A stretch of DNA of 44,833 nucleotides, taken from NCBI GenBank assembly GCA_000421045.1, contig ATWC01000027.1, positions 1-44,833 of the forward strand, in the 5' to 3' direction. Below, piece by piece: positions 24,559 to 33,043 of the stretch. The DNA is from Lachnospiraceae bacterium NK4A179. Lineage in GTDB: Bacteria; Bacillota; Clostridia; Lachnospirales; Lachnospiraceae. The notes beneath the pieces are model-generated. The model saw only the letters and a list, made by a program, of their open reading frames with translations, had not been told where the DNA came from and did no database searches. The first letter of the stretch is position 1; the number at the start of each line of letters is the position of its first letter. A program made the translations under genes and the position numbers.

Positions 24559-25626
24559 ATGAAAAAAGCACTTCGGATAATCATCCCCATAGTTGTTGTT
24601 GCAGCAGTGATAGCAGTACTTGCCATCGTCAAAAAAGCTGCACGTAAGACAAAAGAAGTGCCTTTAAATCCTTCCGGCACCGTCGGCAACACCGCCGGCA
24701 ATCTCTACAACGGAGGATTCTTTGCCGAGAATGACGGCATCATCTATTTTTCCAATTTCTATGACAAAGGAAAACTTTATTCATATGATCCCGCATCCGG
24801 AAAATGCATCAAGATAGCAAACGGCAGCGCCTCCCTCATCAATACCGCAGGAGGCTACGTTTACTATTATTCAAGCACCGCATCCGATCAGGCCGGCTTA
24901 GGTTATGTAAGGAACGGGCGCGGCATTTACAGACTGAAACTTAAGGATAAAGACAGCATCATGGTCGCAGAAGGCGAAAGTGACGGCGTGATACTGCTCG
25001 ATAACAGCTTGCTCTTTACATTGTTTGAAGCAGGCGAAAAAAATGACGGCAATGCTGCCATCACACTTTGTTCAGTTCCCCTCGGAGGAGGCAAACCCAC
25101 TCCCCTTATCTCCGGTCATCCCGATGTCGGCGGCAATTCAGGAGGACTGCTTTATTACAGTCTGATGCAGGAGACAGGAATACTACAGTCACTGGATCCC
25201 GTTACCGGTGCAAATACAGAGATCCCCGGCGCACACCGTATGTATCTTCCCGATCCCGACGGTCAGAAGATCTATTTTCTGGATGCTGATGATGATTATC
25301 ATCTTAAGGTATTTGATCAGTCTGACAAAAGCACAAGGGTCATCGCAGATGAAAGATGCGACACATTCAACAGACACGGAGATGTGATCTACTATCAGAC
25401 TTCGGGAAAGGGCGAAGACGCATATGCGCTGAAACGCGTGAATACAGATGGTTCAGGCCTTGAAACAGTTGCTGCAGGAGTCTATTCCGACATAAGCATT
25501 GCCGGAGGGTATGTATTTTTCAGAAATTTCCAAAGCGACGTTCCGGTATATATGACACCCGAAAACGGCCCTGTGAACATTCAGACTTTCGATACGGCAA
25601 AAGATGCCGTTTCGATTCAGAAATGA
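24559..25626 (+). CDS. Membrane-anchored DUF5050-type beta-propeller protein
   Basis: A 355-residue protein with one N-terminal hydrophobic segment (residues about 6-24), then basic residues and a long extracytoplasmic part. The latter is built of repeats of the type GIIYFSNFYDKGKLYSYDP, GGYVYYYSS and KIYFLDADDDYHLKVFD, alternating short strands that suggest a propeller like DUF5050 proteins. It is probably exposed outside the membrane; ligand unknown. It follows nrdG by 18 bases with an AGGGAG site and appears to be in the same transcript, although no functional link to dNTP synthesis is evident. Its end overlaps the convergent folBK gene by 10 bases. Confidence 0.8.
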   Translation: MKKALRIIIPIVVVAAVIAVLAIVKKAARKTKEVPLNPSGTVGNTAGNLYNGGFFAENDGIIYFSNFYDKGKLYSYDPASGKCIKIANGSASLINTAGGYVYYYSSTASDQAGLGYVRNGRGIYRLKLKDKDSIMVAEGESDGVILLDNSLLFTLFEAGEKNDGNAAITLCSVPLGGGKPTPLISGHPDVGGNSGGLLYYSLMQETGILQSLDPVTGANTEIPGAHRMYLPDPDGQKIYFLDADDDYHLKVFDQSDKSTRVIADERCDTFNRHGDVIYYQTSGKGEDAYALKRVNTDGSGLETVAAGVYSDISIAGGYVFFRNFQSDVPVYMTPENGPVNIQTFDTAKDAVSIQK

Positions 25627-26441
25627 TCATTATAAATATCACGTACTGTCTTTCCTATCAAAGGATGAATATGTTCCGCTGCGATCTCACATAGCGGCTT
25701 CAATACAAAATCACGGTTTTCCATATCGGGATGCGGGATAGAAAGATCCGATGAGCGGAGCACCAGATCATCATAAAAGATTATATCCAGATCAAGCGTA
25801 CGGTCTCCCCAATGTTCCTTGCGTTCTCTCCCGCAATTTTTTTCTGTTTCATGAAGAAAAGCCAATAGTTCCTCAGGTTCATAAAAAGTTTCGATACAGA
25901 TAACACCGTTTAAGAATTCATTCTTTGCCACACCGCCGTAGGGACTGCTCTTCATCACTGAAGACCTTTCCCTGATCCTGCAGAAAGGATCCTCATCTAT
26001 AAGTTTAAGCGCCTTATCTATAAGTTCCTCTTTGCTCATCTCTTTATAGTTCTCACTTGAACCAAAGGCAATATATGCTTTATGTCTGTTTCTTTTTATC
26101 TTTACAGATACAGAAGAAAACTCAGCATCTACAGGAGCATCAGGTTTTCTTATCTCAAGTGAAATACCTCTTAAAAGCTCATATTGTTCAAGTATCTTCA
26201 GGGCGGTATGTTCCGCTGCAGCTTCGATAAGCTTATATGTATGCTCAGTCATTTCTTTTATGATGAGCCCGCATACATCAGCATAACTTACGCTGTCATC
26301 AAGGCAATCACTTATCCCGGCTTTCCTGGTTGAAAGGTAAAGTACAGCATTCACGTAAAAATACTGCCCCTTTTCATTTTCAAAAGGAAGCACCCCGTGA
26401 TTAGCAAATATCTTCAGTTCATCTATATGTATCTCATCCAT
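25617..26441 (-). CDS. folBK: Bifunctional dihydroneopterin aldolase / HPPK
   Basis: A fusion of FolB and FolK, two consecutive steps of folate synthesis. Residues about 3-115 are the aldolase (IHIDELKIFANHGVLPFENEKGQ, shown in part, with Glu near 22; VSYADVCGLI; KLIEAAAEHTALKIL with the catalytic Lys). Residues about 123-274 are HPPK (IAFGSSENYKEM; SSPYGGVAKNEFLNGV; WGDRTLDLDIIFYDD with the two metal-binding Asp; LSIPHPDMENRDFVLKPLCEIA). The frame opens at GTG 26450, but ATG at 26441 overlaps the folP stop codon tightly (ATGGATGA) and gives the usual N-terminus. It is the last gene of the fol cluster. Confidence 0.93.
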   Translation of the reverse strand: MDEIHIDELKIFANHGVLPFENEKGQYFYVNAVLYLSTRKAGISDCLDDSVSYADVCGLIIKEMTEHTYKLIEAAAEHTALKILEQYELLRGISLEIRKPDAPVDAEFSSVSVKIKRNRHKAYIAFGSSENYKEMSKEELIDKALKLIDEDPFCRIRERSSVMKSSPYGGVAKNEFLNGVICIETFYEPEELLAFLHETEKNCGRERKEHWGDRTLDLDIIFYDDLVLRSSDLSIPHPDMENRDFVLKPLCEIAAEHIHPLIGKTVRDIYNDHF

Positions 26442-27222
26442 TGATGACACCGTTTAAGGTTTTGATAATATTCACATTTGAAGAAACATCATGAACACGC
26501 ACTATATCAACTCCATGCAATGCAAAATATGCTGTGAGCGCAAGTGTTGCCTCTGCCCTCTCCTCTGCTTGTGAACCGCAGAGAAAAGCCGTCACGGATT
26601 TCTTTGAAACGCCCATCAAAAGCCTGTATCCGGTTTTGGTAAACTCTGCACATTCTTTGATCAGTCTTACATTTTCAGGCTGTGATTTTGCAAAACCTAT
26701 GCCCGGATCGATGATGATATTCTCTTTCTTAACACCGTTTGAAATAAGGTACTCGCTCTTTGCTGCAAAAAAGCTCAATGCCCTCTCCATAACACTGCCC
26801 GGATCATCTTTTGCCGGAGCATTTTCATTGAAGGTAAGACAATACGGACATTCATATTCCGCAAGCACCTCCGCCATCTTCTCATCGCAGATGCCTGATA
26901 TGTCATTGACTATATCTGCACCTGCTTCCAGCGCTGCCCTTGCAGTATCTGCTCTGTAAGTATCAACAGAAACAGGCACGCCGCTTCCCTCCCTGATATT
27001 TCTGATCACAGGAAGAACACGGTCCCGTTCCTCATCACCGTCAACCTTTTCGGCTCCCGGCCTTGTGGACTCACCACCTATATCAATAACATCAACGCCC
27101 TGCGCCTGCATAAGGGCCGCATGCTTAAGTGCTGCCGCAGGAGAAAAATATTTCCCTCCGTCTGAAAAAGAGTCCGGAGTTACATTAAGTATCCCCCAGA
27201 CTTCCATTTTCTTATTATTCAT
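26434..27222 (-). CDS. folP: Dihydropteroate synthase
   Basis: Joins HPPK product (pterin pyrophosphate) with p-aminobenzoate to give dihydropteroate; the sulfonamide target. The 262-residue TIM barrel has the N-terminal signature GILNVTPDSFSDGGKY near residues 10-25. The second signature is DVIDIGGESTRPGA near 40-53. Later come DTYRADTARAAL, NDISG, DPGIGFAK and the ligand-binding VSKKS. ATG at 27222 overlaps the folE stop by 8 bases. Translational coupling is expected. Confidence 0.96.
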   Translation of the reverse strand: MNNKKMEVWGILNVTPDSFSDGGKYFSPAAALKHAALMQAQGVDVIDIGGESTRPGAEKVDGDEERDRVLPVIRNIREGSGVPVSVDTYRADTARAALEAGADIVNDISGICDEKMAEVLAEYECPYCLTFNENAPAKDDPGSVMERALSFFAAKSEYLISNGVKKENIIIDPGIGFAKSQPENVRLIKECAEFTKTGYRLLMGVSKKSVTAFLCGSQAEERAEATLALTAYFALHGVDIVRVHDVSSNVNIIKTLNGVING

Positions 27223-27775
27223 ATCTGATCATCTCCATAACCCGTCTAACCAGATCCTCATCATTTTCAAATGCACCTCTTGTTTCGATGGTAAGGGTTT
27301 TGGTACCGGGTTTCTTTATACCTCTCATGGTCATGCACATATGCTCAGCTTCAATGACCACCATCACGCCTCTCGGAGCAAGCTCATACATAAGCGCGTC
27401 GGCAATCTGTCCTGTCATACGCTCCTGAAGCTGAAGCCTTCTCGCAAACACCTCAGTAACTCTTGCAAGCTTTGAAAGCCCTGCTACTCTTCCCTCCGGA
27501 AGATAGGCTATATGAACCTTTCCGTAAAACGGAAGCATATGATGCTCACATAAAGAATAAAACGGTATATCTTTTTCCAGAACTATGCCCTTTGCATCCG
27601 AAGGAAATGTCTTCTTCAGATGTGCTGCGGAATTCTCATCATAACCCGCAAGCAGCTCCGTATACATCCTGGCAACTCTTTCGGGAGTTTCCTTTATCCC
27701 CTCTCTGTCAGGATCTTCACCGATGGCAAGCAGGAGTTCTCTTATTGCTGCTGCCGCTCTTTTTTCATCAACCAT
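27215..27775 (-). CDS. folE: GTP cyclohydrolase I
   Basis: The first enzyme of folate synthesis, making dihydroneopterin triphosphate from GTP. The 186-residue chain has the zinc ligands in PFYSLCEHHMLPFYGKVHI (Cys, His, His near residues 75-80) and RMTGQIADAL near 118-127. Cys146 in EHMCMTMRG is the third zinc ligand. TPERVARMY near 32-40 is the N-terminal hallmark. Its ATG shares a base with the folC stop codon (TAATG). Confidence 0.97.
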   Translation of the reverse strand: MVDEKRAAAAIRELLLAIGEDPDREGIKETPERVARMYTELLAGYDENSAAHLKKTFPSDAKGIVLEKDIPFYSLCEHHMLPFYGKVHIAYLPEGRVAGLSKLARVTEVFARRLQLQERMTGQIADALMYELAPRGVMVVIEAEHMCMTMRGIKKPGTKTLTIETRGAFENDEDLVRRVMEMIRYE

Positions 27776-29070
27776 TACTTCCTCTTTCCTTTTGCTGTAA
27801 CAGACTCATATTCACGTCTGAATTCTGCAAGATACGAAAGCGATCCGGCCGCAACCACCGGCCTTCCGCCATATATTTTCGAAAGCATGAGGGCCGTTTC
27901 CACGGCTTCCTTCACACTGACACATGCCGTTATATTATCGCACACTTTAGCGGCTTCTGCCGCAAGTTCTTCAGATCTGAGCGCCCGCTTATTATCAGGA
28001 GTCAAAGTAACCAGCGCATACATGCACGGGGAGAGTATGCGCAGAACCTTATCATACTCCTTATCGCGAAGCATTCCCATCACAAAAACCGGCTTTTCTT
28101 TAACATATCCTTTAATACTTTCAGCAAGCCTTTTAGCTGCATCCGGATTGTGTGCACCATCTGCTATTACAAGAGGCTTTCGTCCGAGCACGGAAAATCT
28201 TCCGTACCATTCGGTCTTTTCAAAGCCTTCACGCAGTGTCTTCTCTTTTATCTCAAAACCTTTTGCTTCAAGACACTGCAGTACCTTTAATGCTGCTGCC
28301 GCATTATCTGGCTGATATGAACCAAGAAGGCTTATCTTAAGCTTCTTTATATCATCTGTATCGAAGCTTTGTCCTGCAGGCGCTGATCTTATATTAAAAG
28401 GCTCTGCCGTATAAAAACTGCAGCCATTATCTTTTGCGCACTCTGCCAGAACCTTTGCAACACCATCATGCTGTTTTACGCTTACAACATCAGCACCGTA
28501 TTTGATTATACCCGACTTTGTCTTTGCGATCTCTATCATTGTTTCACCAAGAAACGCCGAATGATCCATGTCTATATGTGCAAATGCACATACTAACGGA
28601 TCCGTGATCACATTTGTCGCATCAAGTGCACCACCCATTCCGCATTCTATCACGGCTATGTCTGTTTCATTCTTTTCAAAATAAAGAAAAGCAAGTGCTG
28701 TTTCTGCTTCAAATAAGGTAGGGCCTCTTTTCCCGGAAGCCTTTAATTTCTCATCAGCTTCCTTTATGCGTTCCATTCCCTCAAGAACAGCCTTAGCCGA
28801 AATCTTTCTGCCGCCGATCTGGATATTATCAAATTCCCCGTCCAATGACGGAGAGAAGTATCTCCCTGTCTTATAGCCCGCTTCCTTAAGCACCGTTGAA
28901 ACAAATGTAAGTATCGAGCCCTTTCCGTTTGTACCTGCTATATGAACACACTTAACAGCTTTTTGCGGATCACCCAGAAGATGAAGCAGGTCCCGCATGG
29001 TATCAAGCCCCGGGGAAATACCTGCCGTTCTCAGTTCTTCTATAAAACTTTCAAGTTCACCTTTAGTCAT
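27775..29070 (-). CDS. folC: Folylpolyglutamate synthase / dihydrofolate synthase
   Basis: Mur-ligase-superfamily enzyme that adds glutamate to dihydropteroate or folates. The 431-residue chain has the P-loop HIAGTNGKGSI near residues 43-53, the omega-loop region FSPSLDGEFDNIQIGG, and IECGMGGALDATN with the Glu and His metal region (HIDMDHSAFLG). The C-terminal domain has IADGAHNPDAAKRL. It opens the fol cluster. ATG at 29070 is preceded by AGGCGG located right behind a terminator-like hairpin. Confidence 0.95.
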   Translation of the reverse strand: MTKGELESFIEELRTAGISPGLDTMRDLLHLLGDPQKAVKCVHIAGTNGKGSILTFVSTVLKEAGYKTGRYFSPSLDGEFDNIQIGGRKISAKAVLEGMERIKEADEKLKASGKRGPTLFEAETALAFLYFEKNETDIAVIECGMGGALDATNVITDPLVCAFAHIDMDHSAFLGETMIEIAKTKSGIIKYGADVVSVKQHDGVAKVLAECAKDNGCSFYTAEPFNIRSAPAGQSFDTDDIKKLKISLLGSYQPDNAAAALKVLQCLEAKGFEIKEKTLREGFEKTEWYGRFSVLGRKPLVIADGAHNPDAAKRLAESIKGYVKEKPVFVMGMLRDKEYDKVLRILSPCMYALVTLTPDNKRALRSEELAAEAAKVCDNITACVSVKEAVETALMLSKIYGGRPVVAAGSLSYLAEFRREYESVTAKGKRK

Positions 29071-29082
29071 TTATCCGCCTGA

Positions 29083-29111
29083 ATAAAGCAGGGGCGGAAG
29101 ACCCGCCCCGC
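29083..29111 (-). terminator. Terminator or attenuator between the PH-domain gene and folC
   Basis: A GC-rich stem, GCGGGGCGGG with CCGCCCCTGC (tetraloop TCTT, one mismatch), is followed by TTTATT on the minus strand. It ends 12 bases before the folC start codon, leaving no room for a separate downstream promoter. The fol genes would depend on read-through or on a promoter further up. Confidence 0.7.
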
Positions 29112-29119
29112 AAAAGTCA

Positions 29120-29509
29120 TCAATTTATATCATCCACGATCCCGTTGCCGTCCAGATCAACACCATTGCCTATATCAAGCATATTGACGGTACGTCTCTT
29201 TAACCTTGCCGCCTCGGAAGCCTTAAGGATAAAGTCCTTCACCTCCTGTGAATTCCTGATATGATGGATCATAAGCATCTTATCGGTCGTATCGCCTGTG
29301 TAGCAGACAACTGTGCCGAGCTTTACAATTCTCTCCCAGAAACTCTGCTCAAGCTTTACATCCTGTATCTTATACATATAGCAGTCATTTTCGATCTTTT
29401 TAAAGAACCCCTGATCTATGGTCACCAGATCGTCATTGATCTTATAAACTGTAAATGTCCAGGGAAGTCCTAAAAACACCCACCGCTTTCTTTCGATAAA
29501 TTCTGCCAT
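29120..29509 (-). CDS. Bacterial PH-domain protein with EF-hand-like tail
   Basis: A 129-residue soluble protein with a bacterial pleckstrin-homology-like domain over residues about 1-100: FLGLPWTFTVYKINDDLVTIDQGF (shown for position only), then KIQDVKLEQSFWERIVKLGTV and a closing helix SQEVKDFILKASEAARLKRR. Such domains mediate oligomerisation or stress and membrane roles; the function here is unknown. The last 12 residues, DLDGNGIVDDIN, fit an EF-hand or dockerin-type calcium loop (Asp1, Asp3, Asn5, Gly6). ATG at 29509 follows TAGGAGGT. It lies 17 bases behind the PilZ gene. Confidence 0.8.
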   Translation of the reverse strand: MAEFIERKRWVFLGLPWTFTVYKINDDLVTIDQGFFKKIENDCYMYKIQDVKLEQSFWERIVKLGTVVCYTGDTTDKMLMIHHIRNSQEVKDFILKASEAARLKRRTVNMLDIGNGVDLDGNGIVDDIN

Positions 29510-29526
29510 GTTCTACCTCCTATCCC

Positions 29527-30183
29527 CTATTTAGGCATATACTGTTCATTATCATTCTCATCACGCTCACCTGCCAGACGTTTCAGATAATCCAGGATCT
29601 CCGGATTCTTGTCTGAACTGCGGCAGCCGTAAAGCGTGTACTGATCCTGCTTCTCCTTGCGGATTATCTTGCCCTTCAGATGGATAACATTTCCATTCTT
29701 CTCATTCAGATTACACTTTACTTCAAGTCCTATCTGCAGAGGAATACGTTTCTTCGGATCCAGAACGAAAGCAAAACCAGACGGGCTCACATCCTTTAGA
29801 GTAGTGAATATCTGATCCACCACACCTTCCACGCTGAATACAGCAGGCTGCCAGATATAGGTACGCTTCTCGCCTCGCCTGTTCTCTATTCCGCTTACCA
29901 TGGTCGTGCTTATCTTGTGATAAGCCAGGCCGTCTTTGCGGATAGTGGATATGCGGCAATTCTTGAAGGTCCAGCTGTTTCCCTGGACATCAGGCGCCTG
30001 AAGATGTATCCTTACGCTCTCGCTTTCAAAATTGACCCTTACGCCCTTATGCATAAAAGGTATGACCAACAGGCTTCTCTCACCTGTCTTCATAACCCTT
30101 GATACAAATTTTGCCTGCATGTCTCCGCCGTTATCCACGGTGATCTGTATTTTGGTTCCGACTGAGATTTCCGAAAAATTCAT
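29527..30183 (-). CDS. PilZ-domain protein (YcgR-like c-di-GMP effector)
   Basis: A 218-residue protein with an N-terminal YcgR-like beta domain (about 1-95) and a C-terminal PilZ domain (about 100-205). The c-di-GMP-binding motifs are both present: RRGEKR near residue 103 (RxxxR) and DVSPSGFAF near 130-138 (D/N-x-S-x-x-G). YcgR-type proteins slow flagellar motors or alter surface behaviour when c-di-GMP is high. No flagellar gene is adjacent. The ribosome site is weak (AAGGTAG, about 14 bases away). It sits between glgB and the PH gene in a same-strand run. Confidence 0.88.
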   Translation of the reverse strand: MNFSEISVGTKIQITVDNGGDMQAKFVSRVMKTGERSLLVIPFMHKGVRVNFESESVRIHLQAPDVQGNSWTFKNCRISTIRKDGLAYHKISTTMVSGIENRRGEKRTYIWQPAVFSVEGVVDQIFTTLKDVSPSGFAFVLDPKKRIPLQIGLEVKCNLNEKNGNVIHLKGKIIRKEKQDQYTLYGCRSSDKNPEILDYLKRLAGERDENDNEQYMPK

Positions 30184-30229
30184 ATCTGATATTCTACCTT
30201 TTTTGAGGCTTTTAGTCTATATATTAACT

Positions 30230-32128
30230 TCACATTATCTTATATATCACAGCTTCATAGGCTCCGATATCTGTTGTGATAATACCGTCTTTAGACTTTA
30301 ATACTGCTTCCTTCTTTACCTTGGTGCCGTCATATTCCTTCCATGAAGTGTCAATGAAAGCCTTCCAGGTCTCTTCCTTTATCTTTTTGGATTTTTTTGC
30401 AGCTTTACTTATCTTTGTATCATTTGTATCTTTTGCATCATCCGTATCATCCGGAAGCTTAACAGCCCTGAACTCAAAATCCTTTACCGGCTTATCCGAG
30501 AAATTAAGCACTGCCGCAAAACTTCCCGACTTATCATTTCTCTTCATGACATAAAGTGCTCTGCCATCCTGCTCACAATGCAGCCATTCAAACTGGAGCG
30601 GGACATATTCATCCTTTGAAAACGCCTCATACGACGCATACATCTCATTAAGTGTTATGAGCATACTGTTAAGTCCCTTATTGAGAGGGTTCTCAAGCAG
30701 ATCAAATTCGACCTCCCTGCCCTCATTCCACTCTGTTTCCTCACCCACTTCATTACCCATGAACTGAAGCTTCTTTCCGGGATGCATCATCATATAAACA
30801 TAGTATACCTTTAACTGGGCAAACTTTTCTTCCTCGGTTCCGGGAATCTTATTGAGTATGGTGCCCTTTCCTCCTACCACTTCATCATGTGAAAGAGAAA
30901 GAATGAATCTTTCAGTATAGAAATACCACATCGAAAAAGTCATCTTATGATATTCGGAAGGTCTGTTTTCAGGGGCAAGACTCATGAAATGAAGGCTGTC
31001 ATACATCCAGCCCATATTCCATTTGTAATCAAAGCCAAGACCTCCGTCCTTTACAGGCTTTGTTACACCGCCCTGCCATGCGGAAGAATCCTCGGCAAAC
31101 AGAAGCACATCAGGATATTTTTCCTTAAGCTTTGTGTTGAGTGTTCTTATGAAATGCATGCCGGCACCGTTTTCGCCTCTGCCTTCTTCTCCAATGTTAT
31201 ATATCAGACAGCTTACGGCATCGGTTCTAAGGCCGTCAAAATGATATTCCTTTATCCAGTATGATGCGACAGACATAAGGAAGCTTGAAACTTCTTTCCT
31301 GCCGTGGTTGAACATGCAGGTTCCCCACTGGCTCCCCTGCCCCTGCGGATAATACTCAAACAGTTCGGTCGAGTCATATCTCTTAAGTGCAAAATCATCA
31401 ACCGCAAAATGCACCGGCACATAATCCATTATCACGCCAAGTCCCGCATTGTGACATTCATTTATGAAATACTTCAGATCATCTGCACTTCCATATCTGC
31501 ACGTAGGTGCAAAGAATCCCGTAACCTGATATCCCCAGGATCCGTCATACGGATACTCAGTGATCGGCATCAGTTCTATATGCGTGAAGCCAGATTTTTT
31601 AACATGATCTATCACAGGCTCTGCAAGGTCTCTGTAATTGAACCATCCGTTCTCATCTTTTTTATTCCTTATGAAAGCACCCATGTGCATCTCATAAACA
31701 CTGAGCGGCTTGTCAATATAAGGTATCCCTTTCCCTTGGGCCTTTCTGGCTTTCATCCAGGCCTCATCGGTAAACTTAAACTTATTAATATCCGTTATCT
31801 TTGAAGCACTTCCCGGACGAAGCTCGGCACCGAACGCATAGGGATCGGCATGTTCCATACGGTATCCGTTCTGTCCGTAGATGACATACTTATAAAGCTG
31901 GCCTTCCTTTGCATTTTTTGATTCAAAACTCCAAAAGCCCCTGTCATCCCTGCTCATTGGTTCTTCTGTCCAGCCATTGAAATCGCCAAAGATATTCACA
32001 CCCGATGCAGCGGGTGCATAAGTTCTGAATACTGTTTTTGAGCGTGAAACATGTGCTCCAAGATATTCATAAGAATCAAACGATGTCCCGTCAAAGAAGT
32101 CTTTGATAATTTCTTCACTTTTCATCAT
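30230..32128 (-). CDS. glgB: 1,4-alpha-glucan branching enzyme
   Basis: Introduces alpha-1,6 branches in glycogen. The 632-residue protein has an N-terminal CBM48-like domain (about 20-110), then a GH13 barrel. Barrel motifs are DYVPVHF, the nucleophile Asp in FDGLRTDAV near 302-308, the acid/base Glu in LLFAEDSSAW, and LSHDEVV near 413-419. The C-terminal beta domain contains an unusual low-complexity insert rich in Asp, Lys and Thr near residues 560-590 (DDTDDAKDTNDTKISKAAKK, in part). No other glg gene is in the window. Two in-frame ATGs follow GGAGGCG; 32128 is used. Confidence 0.95.
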   Translation of the reverse strand: MMKSEEIIKDFFDGTSFDSYEYLGAHVSRSKTVFRTYAPAASGVNIFGDFNGWTEEPMSRDDRGFWSFESKNAKEGQLYKYVIYGQNGYRMEHADPYAFGAELRPGSASKITDINKFKFTDEAWMKARKAQGKGIPYIDKPLSVYEMHMGAFIRNKKDENGWFNYRDLAEPVIDHVKKSGFTHIELMPITEYPYDGSWGYQVTGFFAPTCRYGSADDLKYFINECHNAGLGVIMDYVPVHFAVDDFALKRYDSTELFEYYPQGQGSQWGTCMFNHGRKEVSSFLMSVASYWIKEYHFDGLRTDAVSCLIYNIGEEGRGENGAGMHFIRTLNTKLKEKYPDVLLFAEDSSAWQGGVTKPVKDGGLGFDYKWNMGWMYDSLHFMSLAPENRPSEYHKMTFSMWYFYTERFILSLSHDEVVGGKGTILNKIPGTEEEKFAQLKVYYVYMMMHPGKKLQFMGNEVGEETEWNEGREVEFDLLENPLNKGLNSMLITLNEMYASYEAFSKDEYVPLQFEWLHCEQDGRALYVMKRNDKSGSFAAVLNFSDKPVKDFEFRAVKLPDDTDDAKDTNDTKISKAAKKSKKIKEETWKAFIDTSWKEYDGTKVKKEAVLKSKDGIITTDIGAYEAVIYKIM

Positions 32129-32146
32129 CCATCGCCTCCAAACGAT

Positions 32147-33040
32147 CTATCTGTTTATGGTCACATAACCTATATGAACTTTTTCCCAGGCTTCGGTATT
32201 CACCGTGATCACATACTCTTTTCTAACCTGCCTGTAATACTCGCCACCGGTATCATACTGCAGCTCTACAGCCTGCATCGCTGATGATGCCCTTTTGTTA
32301 TTCACATCATCTTCCGCAAGTTTCAATACATAAAGATGTGCAAGCAGTTCCTTCTGTATCGAAGCGTTTATATCTTCTTCAGTAATGCCAAGTGTATTTC
32401 TTATATCTTCAGGGATATCATCATACATTTCTCCGGCATCATATGCCGCATCGGAAATACTGTCAGGATCTGCTTTGAAGCCGGCTTCATCTGCAAGTCG
32501 GGCAAATATAACATCTCTTATACAGCTGTCTGTTACAGTACCTGCAGCTATATCACTGACATATCCCGTTTTTCCGTTCTCATCATCCAGATAAAGATTC
32601 CAGTATTTTGTACTGTTTTCCGGTTCATAAGCCAGTGCTCTTTTTTCACCATCAAGCTCAAGTTTTCTGATGTAATAGATCAGATCCTTAAACTTCACTT
32701 CCGTGATCTCTCCATCATGTTCCATTGTAATGATCACTGTATCTGCAGAAGGAAGTCTGCCAGCTTCTATCTCAGCTTTTCTCTGCGCCTGTTTCTGAAA
32801 CACAACGGCTATCATTACTATCACACAGCAAAAGATAAGCGGAGTATATATTTTCAGAATACTGCGCGGTGTCTTAACGGTCTGCGATACGACCGTGGAA
32901 GATGCGTGTCTTGCCGCGTTTCTTTTTCCAAGGTAGTGGTAGTCAAAACCACTGTCCAGATCCAGCTCTTCATCTGCCGCTTCCGATTTTTTCTCAACCG
33001 ATTTTTTTTCAGGCGTTTTTTCCATCATGTCCAAAGGCAT
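32147..33040 (-). CDS. Single-pass membrane protein, SurA/PrsA-N-like extracellular part (unknown)
   Basis: A 297-residue protein with a charged cytoplasmic tail of about 62 residues (EKTPEKKSVEKKSEAADEE), one membrane helix near 65-82 (YTPLIFCCVIVMIAVVF) and an extracytoplasmic part of about 215 residues. The outer part is acidic and helical (FKDLIYYIRKLELDGEK, ITEEDINASIQKELLAHLYVLKLA) and loosely recalls the N-terminal chaperone domain of SurA/PrsA-like proteins; no parvulin domain is seen. Function unknown. The ribosome site GAGGTG lies at the end of the upstream ABC gene, so it is coupled to the exporter pair. Confidence 0.75.
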   Translation of the reverse strand: MPLDMMEKTPEKKSVEKKSEAADEELDLDSGFDYHYLGKRNAARHASSTVVSQTVKTPRSILKIYTPLIFCCVIVMIAVVFQKQAQRKAEIEAGRLPSADTVIITMEHDGEITEVKFKDLIYYIRKLELDGEKRALAYEPENSTKYWNLYLDDENGKTGYVSDIAAGTVTDSCIRDVIFARLADEAGFKADPDSISDAAYDAGEMYDDIPEDIRNTLGITEEDINASIQKELLAHLYVLKLAEDDVNNKRASSAMQAVELQYDTGGEYYRQVRKEYVITVNTEAWEKVHIGYVTINR

Positions 33041-33043
33041 ATA

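Noticed and set aside
27463-28290. 275-residue plus-strand open frame
   Set aside because: It is antisense to folE and folC, which have clear family motifs; no ribosome site and a composition typical of a shadow frame.
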